Positions 1 through 9,724 of a stretch of 64,000 bases of DNA are shown in pieces. This stretch comes from Marchantia polymorpha subsp. ruderalis (lineage: Eukaryota > Streptophyta > Marchantiopsida > Marchantiales > Marchantiaceae). A program made the translations under genes and the position numbers. Below the pieces are notes generated by a model. The model saw only the letters and a program-made list of their open reading frames with translations, did no database searches and had not been told where the DNA came from. The number at the start of each line of letters is the position of its first letter. The stretch's first letter is position 1. The DNA is taken from positions 17,362,501 to 17,426,500 of the forward strand of contig AP031353.1 in the NCBI GenBank assembly GCA_037833965.1. The letters are read 5' to 3'.

Positions 1-1415
1 TGGTAGATTTGGGCATATATTTTTTTAAGAGATACTTAGTAACAATCCTTATCACAACTCTTCTACACCTTATTCTGTTGTGGAAGTTGGAGGCGTGTCC
101 AACTTCCATACAAATTCATTTATGTTTATCCTAATATTCTTACGTCTTATACAAATTAACTCTAATGCACATGCATATCCACTTCATCTTTGAGCCAAGT
201 CTTTATATATCTTTTGTTGCTTGCATATCTTTTGTTGCTTGCTAAAAGGTTCATTCCTGAGATCAATCACTCCTATTAGAGTCTGCGTCTTCCCATTAAG
301 AAAAAAATAATGCTTGACTTATCTGCTATGTTATTTAATCTTGCAGGTCTTCCTACGCTTATTTCATGAAACTGACATTTCAAAACCCGCAAATGGCTAT
401 ATCGTCAATATTCTACACCTCCATGATTTTCATTCTGCTAAAAATTTGTGCATATTCTAGAACATGACAAATTTGTAGTCTCATGTCATTAGTCAACACC
501 CATAGCTTATTAAATTTTCAGAAAAATATATTATCTTACCAAAATAGGTTCTTTATTTGTTGTTAGCGGTTTATCCACTTCAGATGTTTGATGTTTTCAT
601 GGTTGTCGTCCATGCCAAATCAGATATTTGAATTTGATTATAATTGGAGCACTTTTCCTTGTTGTAATCTAATTTTCATGTTTTAATATAATACATCCTT
701 TGAATTCTTAGTGGTATACTTTTTCTATCGTGATCCAAATGTGATTCATTCATCCCTAACATCCTTTGTGTCTAGCATCTTTCTGAGTCTAGAAATTTTT
801 TTTTACTTTTCTATCTCAAAATTCTCTTTACTGCTCTAAGCAAACACAAATCTAGACGTATAGAATATATTATATATTCAATATCAAGTTTAAATCGACA
901 ATAAGATTTAGCTTAACAATTCTCACCAAATATCATGTCATAGTAAGAAAGGCTGTCATAAAAAGATTCAATTTTGTATATTTCCAACCACTATGTATAA
1001 AGCAAAGTTTTATTTTAATAAATATTTACAAAATTTTGGCAAAAAAGTAAGAAAAATCTGATACTGGAAAAAATTAAATAGCTAGAATTAAAAAGCAATA
1101 GCATAATTACACATATCAACATCTGATTGTAATGATTTTCAAGATTTCCCTTTGTCAATCGGTACTAAGAGATGAACGAACGAGATTACGAATTGTGCTC
1201 TTCTCGTCTCAATTTTGCTACTATAAACCTCATGAATCAGGAGTCATCAAGACTTCTTTCAACTTAGAGACATGTGTGAGTTAGTTCTTGGTGTGACTTT
1301 ACCCAAAAGGTATCCAAAAACTGTAGAGGAAGCATAAATCCTTGCGGTCGAGGGTGAGATCGAGCGCATCGTGGAGTAACTTCAGTGCCGGACTCTGAAG
1401 TTAGGAAGGGAGTCT
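1..1415. repeat. Unit A of tandem array, upstream part (AT-rich, no gene seen)
   Basis: This AT-rich stretch aligns by eye with 29140-30068 in unit B. Its 480-1130 part aligns with 43860-46016 in unit C. By position it is upstream DNA of a hydrolase-ARM gene that should lie left of the window. It holds the empty sites for two insertions found in unit C: the decayed pogo copy (around 680-700) and the pogo MITE (around 1110). I see no supportable coding region. The stretch ends at AGTCT, the target duplicated by the LTR retrotransposon. Confidence 0.8.
1411..1415. other. Left target-site duplication of the LTR retrotransposon
   Basis: AGTCT directly precedes the 5' LTR and is repeated at 17992-17996. 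Unit B keeps a single uninterrupted AGTCT at 30064-30068 in the same sequence context, which is the unoccupied site. Confidence 0.93.
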
Positions 1416-1869
1416 TGTGGTACCCCACTTTTGGCAATTTTGAGGAAATTAAAACATTTTTGGAAAACTGTACCCTGGCAGCATTGTAAATAGCCTTCGG
1501 TACATCAAAACAGAGTGAATCCGGAAGATCGCGGGGATTCTCGAGGGATCTTGTAGAATCTGGGAGTTGGGGTGCCGCAGTAAGCACAGGCACCACCCTC
1601 CCTGCGCGCTCTGCAGTTAGGATCTCTACGGCGCAAGGCGCAAAACCCGCCTTCGGAGGTTGCGTCCGCGGCTGTAGGGAAACCCCCGTAATTAGGTCAA
1701 CCCTCGGGCGCCTTGACCAAGTTAGGATCCCGTTGGAAAGAGCTCGACGCACTGATTCCAACGAGCCCAAGAACGCTTGGAACGGACGAGGACTTAGGGA
1801 GTTATCGCTACTGGAAGAAACGGAGGCGGTCGCCTACGGCGGAAGTAGTTCGCCACCGGCGCGAATTCC

Positions 1870-2400
1870 GCCTACGCGGAAGGGGGATTCAAGTTTTGTC
1901 CTATGCGCGGACGAAGGCGTTCGCCTGTGCACAGGCGAAGTAGGGTTAGGGAAGGCGCGAAGTCCGCCTACGCACAGGCGTTTGCCTGTGCACAGGCACT
2001 TCGGCGTCGGCGGAAAATCCGCCTTGGGCCCTAGAAATGCGCCTTGTGAGGTAGAAAGTGTACGGCGCCTTCCGCGCCAGCGCAGCGCCGCGTACGTCGG
2101 AAGAGCCGCCAGAGTAATCCAATCGGTACGGACCGTGCGGACGGCACGGGTGGATGCGCTCTTGGACGGACGGAGTTGCGGCGGCGGAAGCGCCGACGGA
2201 GAGACAAGGAACGGACAGACTGGACGGAGACGGCTGACCACGGTCAACGCCTTCCGCGCCAGCGCAGCGCCGCGGACGGAATTCGCCTGCGCACAGGCGA
2301 ACGCCTGTGCACAGGAGGATGGGGTTCCGCACCGGCGGAGAATCCGCCGAGGCTCCTGCCTGCGCACAGGCAGGAGTTGAATTTTTGTCCGACATGCGGA
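1870..2400. repeat. U3 palindrome cluster (CCTGTGCACAGG family)
   Basis: This non-coding part of U3 holds several copies of the perfect palindrome CCTGTGCACAGG. One is embedded in the 20-bp palindrome at 1920-1939 and others lie near 1988 and 2301. CCTGCGCACAGG variants occur near 2286 and 2359. GC-rich inverted pairs of the GGCGGA...TCCGCC type and a repeated GCGCCAGCGCAGCGCCGC block (about 2070 and 2252) are interspersed. The same cluster lies in the 3' LTR at about 13057-13587. The role is unknown; protein binding or RNA hairpins are possible. Confidence 0.75.
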
Positions 2401-2658
2401 CACACGCGTCAAGGCAGAGGGAGATTGGCCGAGGGACGGTACGAACAAGTGTACCGCGCAAGGCGGAAAACTCGCCTTCGGCGCTACGCCCCCATGTCCA
2501 CAGGGTGACACGCTCGCGGAGTTCAAATCCGCCAATTCGAGCGTGAGAGTTTAATCGACGACGGCGGAGCGTGAAGCCGCGCGTGAGAGCGAAGACCGTT
2601 CCAGCGTACAGCCGGCGCGGCCATCAAGTGAGACGTTCTTCACGACCAAGAGCCGACC

Positions 2659-5600
2659 ATGACCTTCGACCGGGCGGCGGAGAACGTCCCATTCTTGAAT
2701 TCGCGATTCCAATCTCTTGTGCGCGCTGCGCGCATCCATCTGCTGGCTGCGGAACATTCTCGACGTCGTCACACAGGAGATTTCTTGTTGATTGAGGGAG
2801 AAGTGAGTGCGCGTGATTTGGAATTGAGAGCGATTAGAGTTTGCCGAGAGAGAAAGAAGCGCGGGCAGTGCGGAAGTAGAATGAGCGGGCGAGCGAACCC
2901 CAGGAACGCGATGACGAGACCGAGCAGATTGCGGATGGTGCCACTTCGCCTGCCGCAGAACGGGCTGCGCGCTTTCGAGGAGCGCTTAATAGCAAGAAAG
3001 CTCGATTTCTTGCTATGGGGATGGAATTACATCTGTGCGAATATGGTGCGCGAGTGGCTAGAGCCACAGGGACCACCCTTGCGCGGATTGCGTCCGCATG
3101 TTGATCGGTGGACAGTCCAAGATTGGGCGCAGGCGTTGGGAAGATGTGCTGGCATGCCAGGGCATCTCCTTTTCGACAGCGAGAGCATCAAGGTGACCAA
3201 GCAAGAAGAGGCGCAATTTGTGGAGCTGTTCAAGACCGGGAGGTCTACCAAGAATGGGTACAGGACCCGTGATTACAAGGATCGATTTCGCCGGACTCTG
3301 TCCGCGGCGCTGATGCAATTACTGCAGCCGCACCGCGCCTGCTACATCACATTGTGGCAAGTCTCTTTTGTGGAGTGCGTCATCGAGGGAACTCCAATTC
3401 ACTGGGCGAGCATCCTGCACAGGGTGATGCGACAGCACGCGTTTGAGGAGAAGGGGGGAACTCTAAACCATCTTTCTCCTTTCCTCATCAATTTTTATCG
3501 ACAGCGGAATTGTTTGACAGCGGCGGAGCTTGAACATTTTCCGCCATTGTCCATCGACCATCCCGGGAAGTATGTGCGGGAGAACGAGGTCGATACTGAT
3601 GCAGAGGAGTCACCGACTTCTACCCCATCAAGACGGAGGGACGAAGGGAGACACACCCCTGCAGCGCGAGTGCCGCGGAAGCGGCGATGGAGGGAAGAGT
3701 CTGAAGAGGAGCAGCATCAAGAACCCTCTGCTCCCATTCGACCGCGGCCGCTGTGCGAGCCATACAGCCGGCCGAAGCAGAAGGCACGCAGACTGGTGTT
3801 ACCAGCTGACAGTGCGGACACGGCGACGATTGCGACGGAGATAGGAAGTGCGTCGCCAGAGAGGCGAGAGGAAGCGCGGACGACCGCAGGAGCAACGGGC
3901 CACGCTGCAACCTCGTCGGGAGAGAGGCCGCCTACGGGCCAAGGGCCTCCGGAGTTACCACGTGCGATGCGGACAGATGTTACCACGTGCGACGGACGAG
4001 CCTCCGCGGACCGGCGAACACAAGTGGACGTGGATCTACGCTTACGCGTGGGAAGGAGCAGTCCGCCTGTGCACAGGCGCTCACCTGTGCACAGGTCGCC
4101 TGTGCACAGGTCGCCTGTGCACAGGACACCTCCGCACGTGCCGCCTGTGCACAGGCAAGAATCACCCCCGTTCCAACGCAGGAAGGGGAAGGAGCCGGCG
4201 GAAGAACCGCCTACGAGACACCGGCCCTCGGGGCCAGACCCTCCGGCGCACCACGCGCCGCAATTTGCGCCTTCGGCGCCAGGGCCTTCGAGCCGAGGAG
4301 ATACGAGCAGAGAGCGTGCGGAGGCCGCACCATCGGCGGGAAGCCCGCCGATAGATGCGCCTTCGGCGGTAGGGCCTATAGGCCAAGGAACATCGGGCGT
4401 GCGGCCCCCGGCCATGTCGCCTTCGGCGATAGGTGTCCGCGGCGCTACGCCTGCGGCGGACAAGGCGCCGGCAAATGCGCCTGCGCACGGGCCGGGCACA
4501 GCCCCCACGGACCGATCAAGGGAGCAGCAGACGGAGGAGCGGAGTGACTGTCCGCGGGATGAAATCTCGATGCGCGATGCGCAATCAAACCCCGCGCAGC
4601 CACCCTCCGCTCGACCGCCTTCGGCGGCGGACGACGGAGACAGAGAGGACGCGGGAGGCAATCAACAAATAAGCGACGGGGATGCCGCTCGGGTACATTC
4701 GCCTTCCGCCTTAGACATTTTGGCGACGAGCAGCGAGGCTGCAGCCGTGCCTTCGCAGGCAGCACACGTCGAGGACGTGCAGCCCCACTCGGGGCAGTCG
4801 CCAACGCAATCAATGGCGACTGAAATTCTCCACTCGGATGATGACGACGGAGGCTCCACGGAAGAAATGTCAGGAGCAGAAGACACCGAGGAGGAGGAGG
4901 AGGAAATTGTTGGAGCGCCGGCGGCGGCGCTCTCTGAGCAGGTGATTCCGTTGCTGCGGTACTTGGATCGCAAGGTCGATAAATACGCCGACCCACTCCA
5001 GCCGGGATCTTACATCGAGTTAGTGCGCAGGCGGACTTGCACTAAAGTCCACACCAGCAAGCTATTAGCTAGAGTGGACCAGGAGTTGAGGGACTTGAAG
5101 GAGAAGCATGAGTGCTTGTGGGGTCAGTACAAGCTTAATCAGAAATTCTACAAGCACTCCGAGAAGATGAAGGATGAGAAACTGGGCGAGCTCACCAAGG
5201 AGCAGGTGAAGGTCAAGGAAGCACTCGATTCTGAGCAGGCCCAGAATCGGATTTTGTCAGAGGAGCTCGTGCGACAGACGCGGTTGTTGGAACAATGTCA
5301 GCTCGCACGGCAGGCGGATGAAGAATTAATCCGCAGGTTACAGTCAGAGTGTGGCGAATTGAGGGCGCAACGTGCTGAAGCCGAATCGCAATTAGTGATA
5401 ATTGAAGAGGATCGCAGGAAGGAGGCGGATCGCACGAAGGTGGAGACGGCGAGGCGAGTCGCCCACTGCCTCAAGGGCTACGCCCACTGGGAAGTGAAGG
5501 CGCAGGAGAAACTCACACTGCGTGAGTTTGAATTGCGCGCAGCCGGGTTGTTGTCAGGCGACAGTAGGAGTCGGCGGAAGGTAGCAAAGAAGCTCGAAGC

Positions 5601-5793
5601 CTTTCTGTCGAAGGCACAGGATACCATGTCCGCCCTCGAGGGGGAGGTGTCCGCGGCGTTGCAGCGTTTGGGACTGCGCAGTCGAGCGGAAGAGTGGCAG
5701 GGTAGAGAGTTAGTGCGCGGCAGTCGGCCGCGCAGGAGACGTAGTACAGGTTCTGCGGAGTGTAGTGTAGCGTGGTTCCGTGCAGGCGTGTAG
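2659..5793 (+). CDS. LTR-encoded (U3) accessory protein, 1044 aa, 5' LTR copy
   Basis: An uninterrupted 1044-codon frame lies inside the LTR, starting at the first ATG of the open frame. Residues 1-330 look globular, with conserved-looking Trp-rich helices. The stretch around residues 205-300 resembles the 'putative plant transposon protein' domain of accessory ORFs in angiosperm gypsy elements; this is from memory and not searched. Residues 330-715 are Pro/Arg/Ser-rich and disordered, and include PVHR repeats encoded by palindromes. An acidic run (about 720-755) precedes a long coiled coil (about 800-930). No signal peptide or membrane segment is apparent, so it is not env-like. This copy lies upstream of the LTR TATA box, so the genomic RNA would carry only the 3' LTR copy; this one would need its own promoter. 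Confidence 0.85.
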   Translation: MTFDRAAENVPFLNSRFQSLVRAARIHLLAAEHSRRRHTGDFLLIEGEVSARDLELRAIRVCRERKKRGQCGSRMSGRANPRNAMTRPSRLRMVPLRLPQNGLRAFEERLIARKLDFLLWGWNYICANMVREWLEPQGPPLRGLRPHVDRWTVQDWAQALGRCAGMPGHLLFDSESIKVTKQEEAQFVELFKTGRSTKNGYRTRDYKDRFRRTLSAALMQLLQPHRACYITLWQVSFVECVIEGTPIHWASILHRVMRQHAFEEKGGTLNHLSPFLINFYRQRNCLTAAELEHFPPLSIDHPGKYVRENEVDTDAEESPTSTPSRRRDEGRHTPAARVPRKRRWREESEEEQHQEPSAPIRPRPLCEPYSRPKQKARRLVLPADSADTATIATEIGSASPERREEARTTAGATGHAATSSGERPPTGQGPPELPRAMRTDVTTCDGRASADRRTQVDVDLRLRVGRSSPPVHRRSPVHRSPVHRSPVHRTPPHVPPVHRQESPPFQRRKGKEPAEEPPTRHRPSGPDPPAHHAPQFAPSAPGPSSRGDTSRERAEAAPSAGSPPIDAPSAVGPIGQGTSGVRPPAMSPSAIGVRGATPAADKAPANAPAHGPGTAPTDRSREQQTEERSDCPRDEISMRDAQSNPAQPPSARPPSAADDGDREDAGGNQQISDGDAARVHSPSALDILATSSEAAAVPSQAAHVEDVQPHSGQSPTQSMATEILHSDDDDGGSTEEMSGAEDTEEEEEEIVGAPAAALSEQVIPLLRYLDRKVDKYADPLQPGSYIELVRRRTCTKVHTSKLLARVDQELRDLKEKHECLWGQYKLNQKFYKHSEKMKDEKLGELTKEQVKVKEALDSEQAQNRILSEELVRQTRLLEQCQLARQADEELIRRLQSECGELRAQRAEAESQLVIIEEDRRKEADRTKVETARRVAHCLKGYAHWEVKAQEKLTLREFELRAAGLLSGDSRSRRKVAKKLEAFLSKAQDTMSALEGEVSAALQRLGLRSRAEEWQGRELVRGSRPRRRRSTGSAECSVAWFRAGV
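4064..4157 (+). repeat. In-frame palindromic tandem repeat (PVHR units)
   Basis: There are five CCTGTGCACAGG palindromes. Three or four are spaced by 15 bp, so each adds one SPVHR-like pentapeptide to the ORF. The 3' LTR (about 15268-15347) has four, one 15-bp unit fewer, and both reading frames stay open. The repeat can thus vary in number without breaking the protein. Confidence 0.9.
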
Positions 5794-5829
5794 CGTAGTG
5801 CAGTGTAGTGTTAGGTAGGACTTAGAAGG

Positions 5830-5838
5830 TATAAAATA
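5830..5838 (+). promoter_or_regulatory. LTR TATA box
   Basis: TATAAAATA sits 37 bp after the stop codon of the LTR ORF and about 970 bp before the LTR end. Transcription of the genomic RNA would start about 25-35 bp downstream (near 5860). This places the ORF in U3 and the following 0.95 kb in R plus U5. The identical motif is at 17020-17028 in the 3' LTR. Confidence 0.7.
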
Positions 5839-6584
5839 GTTCCAGGCGTTTTGCCTGGGGTTCTTTCCCATCAGAAGTGCAGATCAGGAACCCATTTCCT
5901 TTGCGTGTTTGTGTCCTTGAGTTCTGTCACCACGCACGAGGAGTTACAACTTAGCGTTCCGCATTTTGTAGCTGAAGGCCTTCGGCCGAATGTTCAGAGC
6001 TAGTACATTGGTTAGAGACTTGAGTAGTTCGGATCTGCACCTGCGGGTGACTGCCGATGCTCAGAGCCAGTGACTAGTTAGATACTTGAACAGTTTCGCC
6101 CCTACACCTTCGAGTGTTTCTTTCTGATTGTACTCCTTGGGATTTTTCCCCTGAATGCCAAAGTGAAGTTTTGCTACTTCGTGTAAGCCTTGGTTGTAAA
6201 TTCAGGTTACGCTGCAGCAGGTGCCTTGAGGGTAACCCCTGTAGTATTTCTGGGAATGACAAGTGCCTGAGAATTCAAACTCTTCAATAGACTGTTGTTG
6301 TGTTACTGGAATGTTTCTCAGTGAGTCCTTCAGTGCGGACCTGTGTTCTCTGCGCGTTTTGTGAGTTGAGAGTGCTGTTCACCGCGTATGAGTGACTTCG
6401 ATCCGAAGTAGGCAGTCCAAACCGGGTTTCCTACACTAGCAGCAAGCTAGTGGAAGTGTTGTAAAAGCCGGAGTTGGAAGTCACTGCCCGCAGCTTTGCC
6501 GAGTGTGCTCTTGAGAGACTTTCCCCCTGAAATCTTGAAGTAGAGGTCCTAACGGATCTCTAGGTTGTGTTTCTGTAGTTTCAG

Positions 6585-6608
6585 GTGTGTGTGTGTGTGT
6601 GTGTGTGT
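6585..6608. repeat. (GT)12 microsatellite in 5' LTR U5
   Basis: Twelve GT units here correspond to ten in the 3' LTR (17775-17794). This length change accounts for part of the difference between the two LTRs. Confidence 0.95.
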
Positions 6609-6827
6609 TACGCTGCACTGTGCGACCTCCGAGTGCGCTCCGAGTGGACACTTGCAGTATTTCTGGGAGTGACAGTCGCCTGAGAATTCAAACTCATCAA
6701 TAGTCTGTTAAACGTGACACTTTGTACCCTGTGTGTTCCTCTGTCCATGTGGGTTCGACCTTTCTACCACTATATTGCAGTTTTAGCCTTTAGTGGGTTA
6801 TTACATAAGAAGCCGACAACTTCTTTT

Positions 6828-6844
6828 TGGCGCCGCTGCCGGGG
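6828..6844 (+). other. Primer binding site, complementary to tRNA-Asp 3' end
   Basis: TGGCGCCGCTGCCGGGG, starting 22 bp after the 5' LTR, matches the complement of the plant tRNA-Asp 3' end (TGGCGCCGTTGCCGGGG, recalled) at 16 of 17 positions. A tRNA-Asp PBS is known in plant gypsy elements. The gap of over 20 bp between LTR and PBS is larger than in many elements. Confidence 0.8.
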
Positions 6845-6892
6845 ACAGTTGCGTCAACACCGGGGTTTTTTACGAGCAGCCATGCTCGGTGA

Positions 6893-9724
6893 ATGTCGAA
6901 TGGGGCTGGCGGGAGCAACCTAAGTGCTAGAGCTGTCCGCAAGTTCCGACGAGATTCAGAGAAGGCCGTGGAAGAGACACGGCGTCAAAACAAGAAAACA
7001 CCAAAAAGAGTATCTAAGCCTAGTTCGGCCGACACCCTTGGGGAACCTACCCCCGGCGACTCGGAACCAAACTTGGTGCTTACAGTTCTACTAGATATTC
7101 CTTGCACGGACCCGCCTCGTGAAGTAGAACCGACCGCCCGAAGACCGTCGACAGACACACCGATGGCGGACGGACAAGCCAATGTGCGGCTACCTCAGCC
7201 GATTACTAAACATTCCTACCCGAAGTACAAAGGGAGTGGGGATGACGACGATGCAGATTCATACATCAAGTTGTTCGAATCGGTGTCTATTGCCAATCGC
7301 GAGATCGCAGACGACGACCGACTAAGGATCTTTCCAAGCCTTCTGCGGAAGAAAGCGAGGAGTTGGTACAATCACGAGAGTATCGATCCGACTAGGTTGA
7401 CAACATGGGCCCAGCTGAAGGAGAAGTTCCTTCGCCGCTTTCGCGAGCTCGGCTACGACAGCCGGGTTTTAACAAAGTTACGTAATTTGCAGCGAGAGAA
7501 GAAGGAGAGTCTGCGTGACTACACTGAGAGATTTCTGGACCTCCTCGACAGAATACCGAAAACAAGACCAGGGTCCCCTTTCTCGGTACAACAAGCTGTG
7601 GATTGGTACGTGACCGGTTTAACTCGGGAGATGGAGACTTTTTGCCGACGCAGCAAGTGCGACACTATTGAGGATGTGATTGCATCGGCGGAAGCCTTCG
7701 AAACTTCCACTCTCAACCGAAGAGGGAGAGAGAGACGGGAGTCGAAAGAGCGAAAACCGAAGGGAGGGCGAAGACGACGTAGAGGTACAACTCCGTCATC
7801 GGAGGAATCGTCTTCGGACGAGAACCGTTCCTCATCCGAAGAAGAGGAAACCTCATCGTCGGAGGAGGAGAAGAAGAGGAAGGAGCATGGGTCAGCGAAG
7901 AAAAAGGGCACCCGACGAGTGACTGCGGACAGAGCGCCGGGAGATATAGCTTCGAAGATGGAGACCCTTGTGAAGGACTTCGCCGATCTCAAGGTTCAAG
8001 TGGTAGGCGGGCATGATCGCCGAAAATCACCCGGGAGAGTGCGAGCGAACTTATGGTGTACTACGTGCGGGGCGGTGGGACATGCAAACACCGAGTGTCT
8101 TACCACCCGTCCGTCATATCCAGTCAACGCAGTAGAGTGGGCCCAACCGTACTATGGAGAGCACCCTCAGTACTATGGAGAGGCTAGCGAAGAAACAGCC
8201 TACGCCGTCCAGTCGGTTCCTACCCCTCCTGCAGTTTCAGCAATGCAAGTCCCACGATATATTCCGGTGGATCGGGCCACTACAGTACCCGTGAGGCGGA
8301 GAGCACCTCCAGGGACGTTTGACCCACCGCCACCGCGAGCTTGTTATAATTGCGGGGAAGTTGGGCACTTCTCACTGCAGTGTCCCCATCCAAAGAGGCG
8401 AAACGATTATGCTCCGACATGTAGTAATTGCAAGAAGATCGGGCATACTGCGCCAGAGTGTGATCAGCCACCAGTCCCTCGGCCAGCGGTACGATTTGTG
8501 AACACTCCTGCCAAGGAGGACGTCCAAGTAAACCAGGTCGAAGTAGGTTCAGACGGGGATGGCGAAGACGAAGAATGGCCGGCTGAAGAGGTTATGTGCG
8601 CACGGGTCGAAACTCGTAGTTCCAAGAAATCGAAGGAGCAAGAGCGGGACACTCGCAAGCACGAACGGAGAACCGACGACCGGACGGGAAAAGGGAAGGA
8701 GAAGACATCCAGCAAGTCCGACTCGCGACCTGCTCGGAAGTCTTCGGCTACGCGGGAGGCACCAGCAGTGCGCCCCCAGACAGCAGTCGAGGACGAGCCA
8801 GTGCGTCTACTGAAACGTGACTATGCTCCGGATATCCGCAATGAGGTAGCCAACCTGTTGCAGGAAGCGATCCGCACTCAAAAGGACCCACCGCGGCCAG
8901 ACTTGACCTCCTCCCTTGGGGCGAAGTTAGCAGCCACCGTGGAACCTCGCAGAGCGTCGCCGACCCCGGCGCCCCAACGCGCCCACTATGACTTGGTCGA
9001 AGATCTCGGGAGTCGAAAAGTGAACATCACGTTCAAGCAGCTCTTGGAGGACAATAAGACGTATCGGAGAATGTTGATGCTTTCGCTACGGCATCCGCGG
9101 AAGCCGCGCGCATCCACATCCTCTCAAGTATATCAAGTGGAGAGCGAAGACCAAGGGCCACCCGAGATCGATGTGGAGATAGCAGGATGTTGTGTACGCA
9201 GAGTGCCAATCGACTCTGGATCAGGAGTCAACATAATGACGGAGGATACAGCGAGAGCCTTGGGGTTCAGTCAATACGAACCCTCGAAGCGTGTGTTGAG
9301 ATTAGCGGATCAGACGCGGAGAATGCCTGCAGGTATGCTGCGCAATGTCAAGACAATCATCGGGGGTGCGGACTTTCGGTTGACGTATATCATCCTTCAA
9401 CCGATGATGAAGCAGGGCTATGACGTTCTGCTCGGGCGACCATGGCTATATGGCGCACAAGTCAGATGTGATTGGCGAAGGCATCGCCTTAAGTTTCCTC
9501 ATCCTTCGGAACCGACCAAAACCATTACGGTGCCCTGGAATAGGGTCAGGCACGAAGGAGAGACCCCATCGACAAGTGCAGGTTACACATCGGGCGAGGA
9601 CAGTGAGTCGACCGCGCGATCGGATTCCAGTGGTACCGAATCCGATTACTTCGTGGGATTCGTTGCCTGCTGTTCGGTGGGAGAAGAAGAAGAGCCGGAA
9701 GCTATTCCGCCGGAAGACGAATAG
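6893..9724 (+). CDS. gag: Gag-protease polyprotein (943 aa), ends in a leaky-type TAG
   Basis: Residues about 105-235 form a retrotransposon Gag capsid-like domain, including a SWYNHE-type motif and an FLRRF helix. A basic, serine/glutamate-rich stretch follows. Three CCHC zinc knuckles start near residues 386, 482 and 508. A retropepsin-like aspartic protease has its DSG catalytic motif near residue 772 (VPIDSGSGVNIM). The ATG at 6893 was chosen because the nearby ATG at 6882 is out of frame. The frame ends at TAG 9722-9724 and is in phase with pol. The protein should form the virus-like particle, bind RNA and supply the protease. Confidence 0.93.
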   Translation: MSNGAGGSNLSARAVRKFRRDSEKAVEETRRQNKKTPKRVSKPSSADTLGEPTPGDSEPNLVLTVLLDIPCTDPPREVEPTARRPSTDTPMADGQANVRLPQPITKHSYPKYKGSGDDDDADSYIKLFESVSIANREIADDDRLRIFPSLLRKKARSWYNHESIDPTRLTTWAQLKEKFLRRFRELGYDSRVLTKLRNLQREKKESLRDYTERFLDLLDRIPKTRPGSPFSVQQAVDWYVTGLTREMETFCRRSKCDTIEDVIASAEAFETSTLNRRGRERRESKERKPKGGRRRRRGTTPSSEESSSDENRSSSEEEETSSSEEEKKRKEHGSAKKKGTRRVTADRAPGDIASKMETLVKDFADLKVQVVGGHDRRKSPGRVRANLWCTTCGAVGHANTECLTTRPSYPVNAVEWAQPYYGEHPQYYGEASEETAYAVQSVPTPPAVSAMQVPRYIPVDRATTVPVRRRAPPGTFDPPPPRACYNCGEVGHFSLQCPHPKRRNDYAPTCSNCKKIGHTAPECDQPPVPRPAVRFVNTPAKEDVQVNQVEVGSDGDGEDEEWPAEEVMCARVETRSSKKSKEQERDTRKHERRTDDRTGKGKEKTSSKSDSRPARKSSATREAPAVRPQTAVEDEPVRLLKRDYAPDIRNEVANLLQEAIRTQKDPPRPDLTSSLGAKLAATVEPRRASPTPAPQRAHYDLVEDLGSRKVNITFKQLLEDNKTYRRMLMLSLRHPRKPRASTSSQVYQVESEDQGPPEIDVEIAGCCVRRVPIDSGSGVNIMTEDTARALGFSQYEPSKRVLRLADQTRRMPAGMLRNVKTIIGGADFRLTYIILQPMMKQGYDVLLGRPWLYGAQVRCDWRRHRLKFPHPSEPTKTITVPWNRVRHEGETPSTSAGYTSGEDSESTARSDSSGTESDYFVGFVACCSVGEEEEPEAIPPEDE

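Larger units (their letters stand above)
1416..6805 (+). repeat. 5' LTR (5390 bp)
   Basis: The boundaries come from comparison with the copy at 12603-17991 and from the TG/CA ends. U3 runs from 1416 to roughly 5860, since a TATA box is at 5830-5838; R plus U5 would be about 0.95 kb. This is very long for an LTR and includes a full-length ORF. Differences from the 3' LTR include scattered substitutions, a (GT)12 versus (GT)10 tract, one fewer 15-bp palindrome unit in the 3' copy, and a small replaced block near 3980. Confidence 0.95.

Noticed and set aside
1834..2546. Several overlapping ORFs of 70-233 codons on both strands of the LTR (repeated at 13021-13733)
   Set aside because: They are products of GC-rich, stop-poor palindromic U3 sequence. 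No frame is favoured and none resembles a protein.
3717..4661. 314-codon antisense ORF opposite the LTR ORF
   Set aside because: It mirrors the low-complexity Pro/Arg region, where the antisense frame is open because of composition. No independent signal supports it.
6714..6923. 69-codon ORF across the LTR end, PBS and gag start
   Set aside because: It spans the PBS and overlaps gag out of frame, so it is a chance frame.
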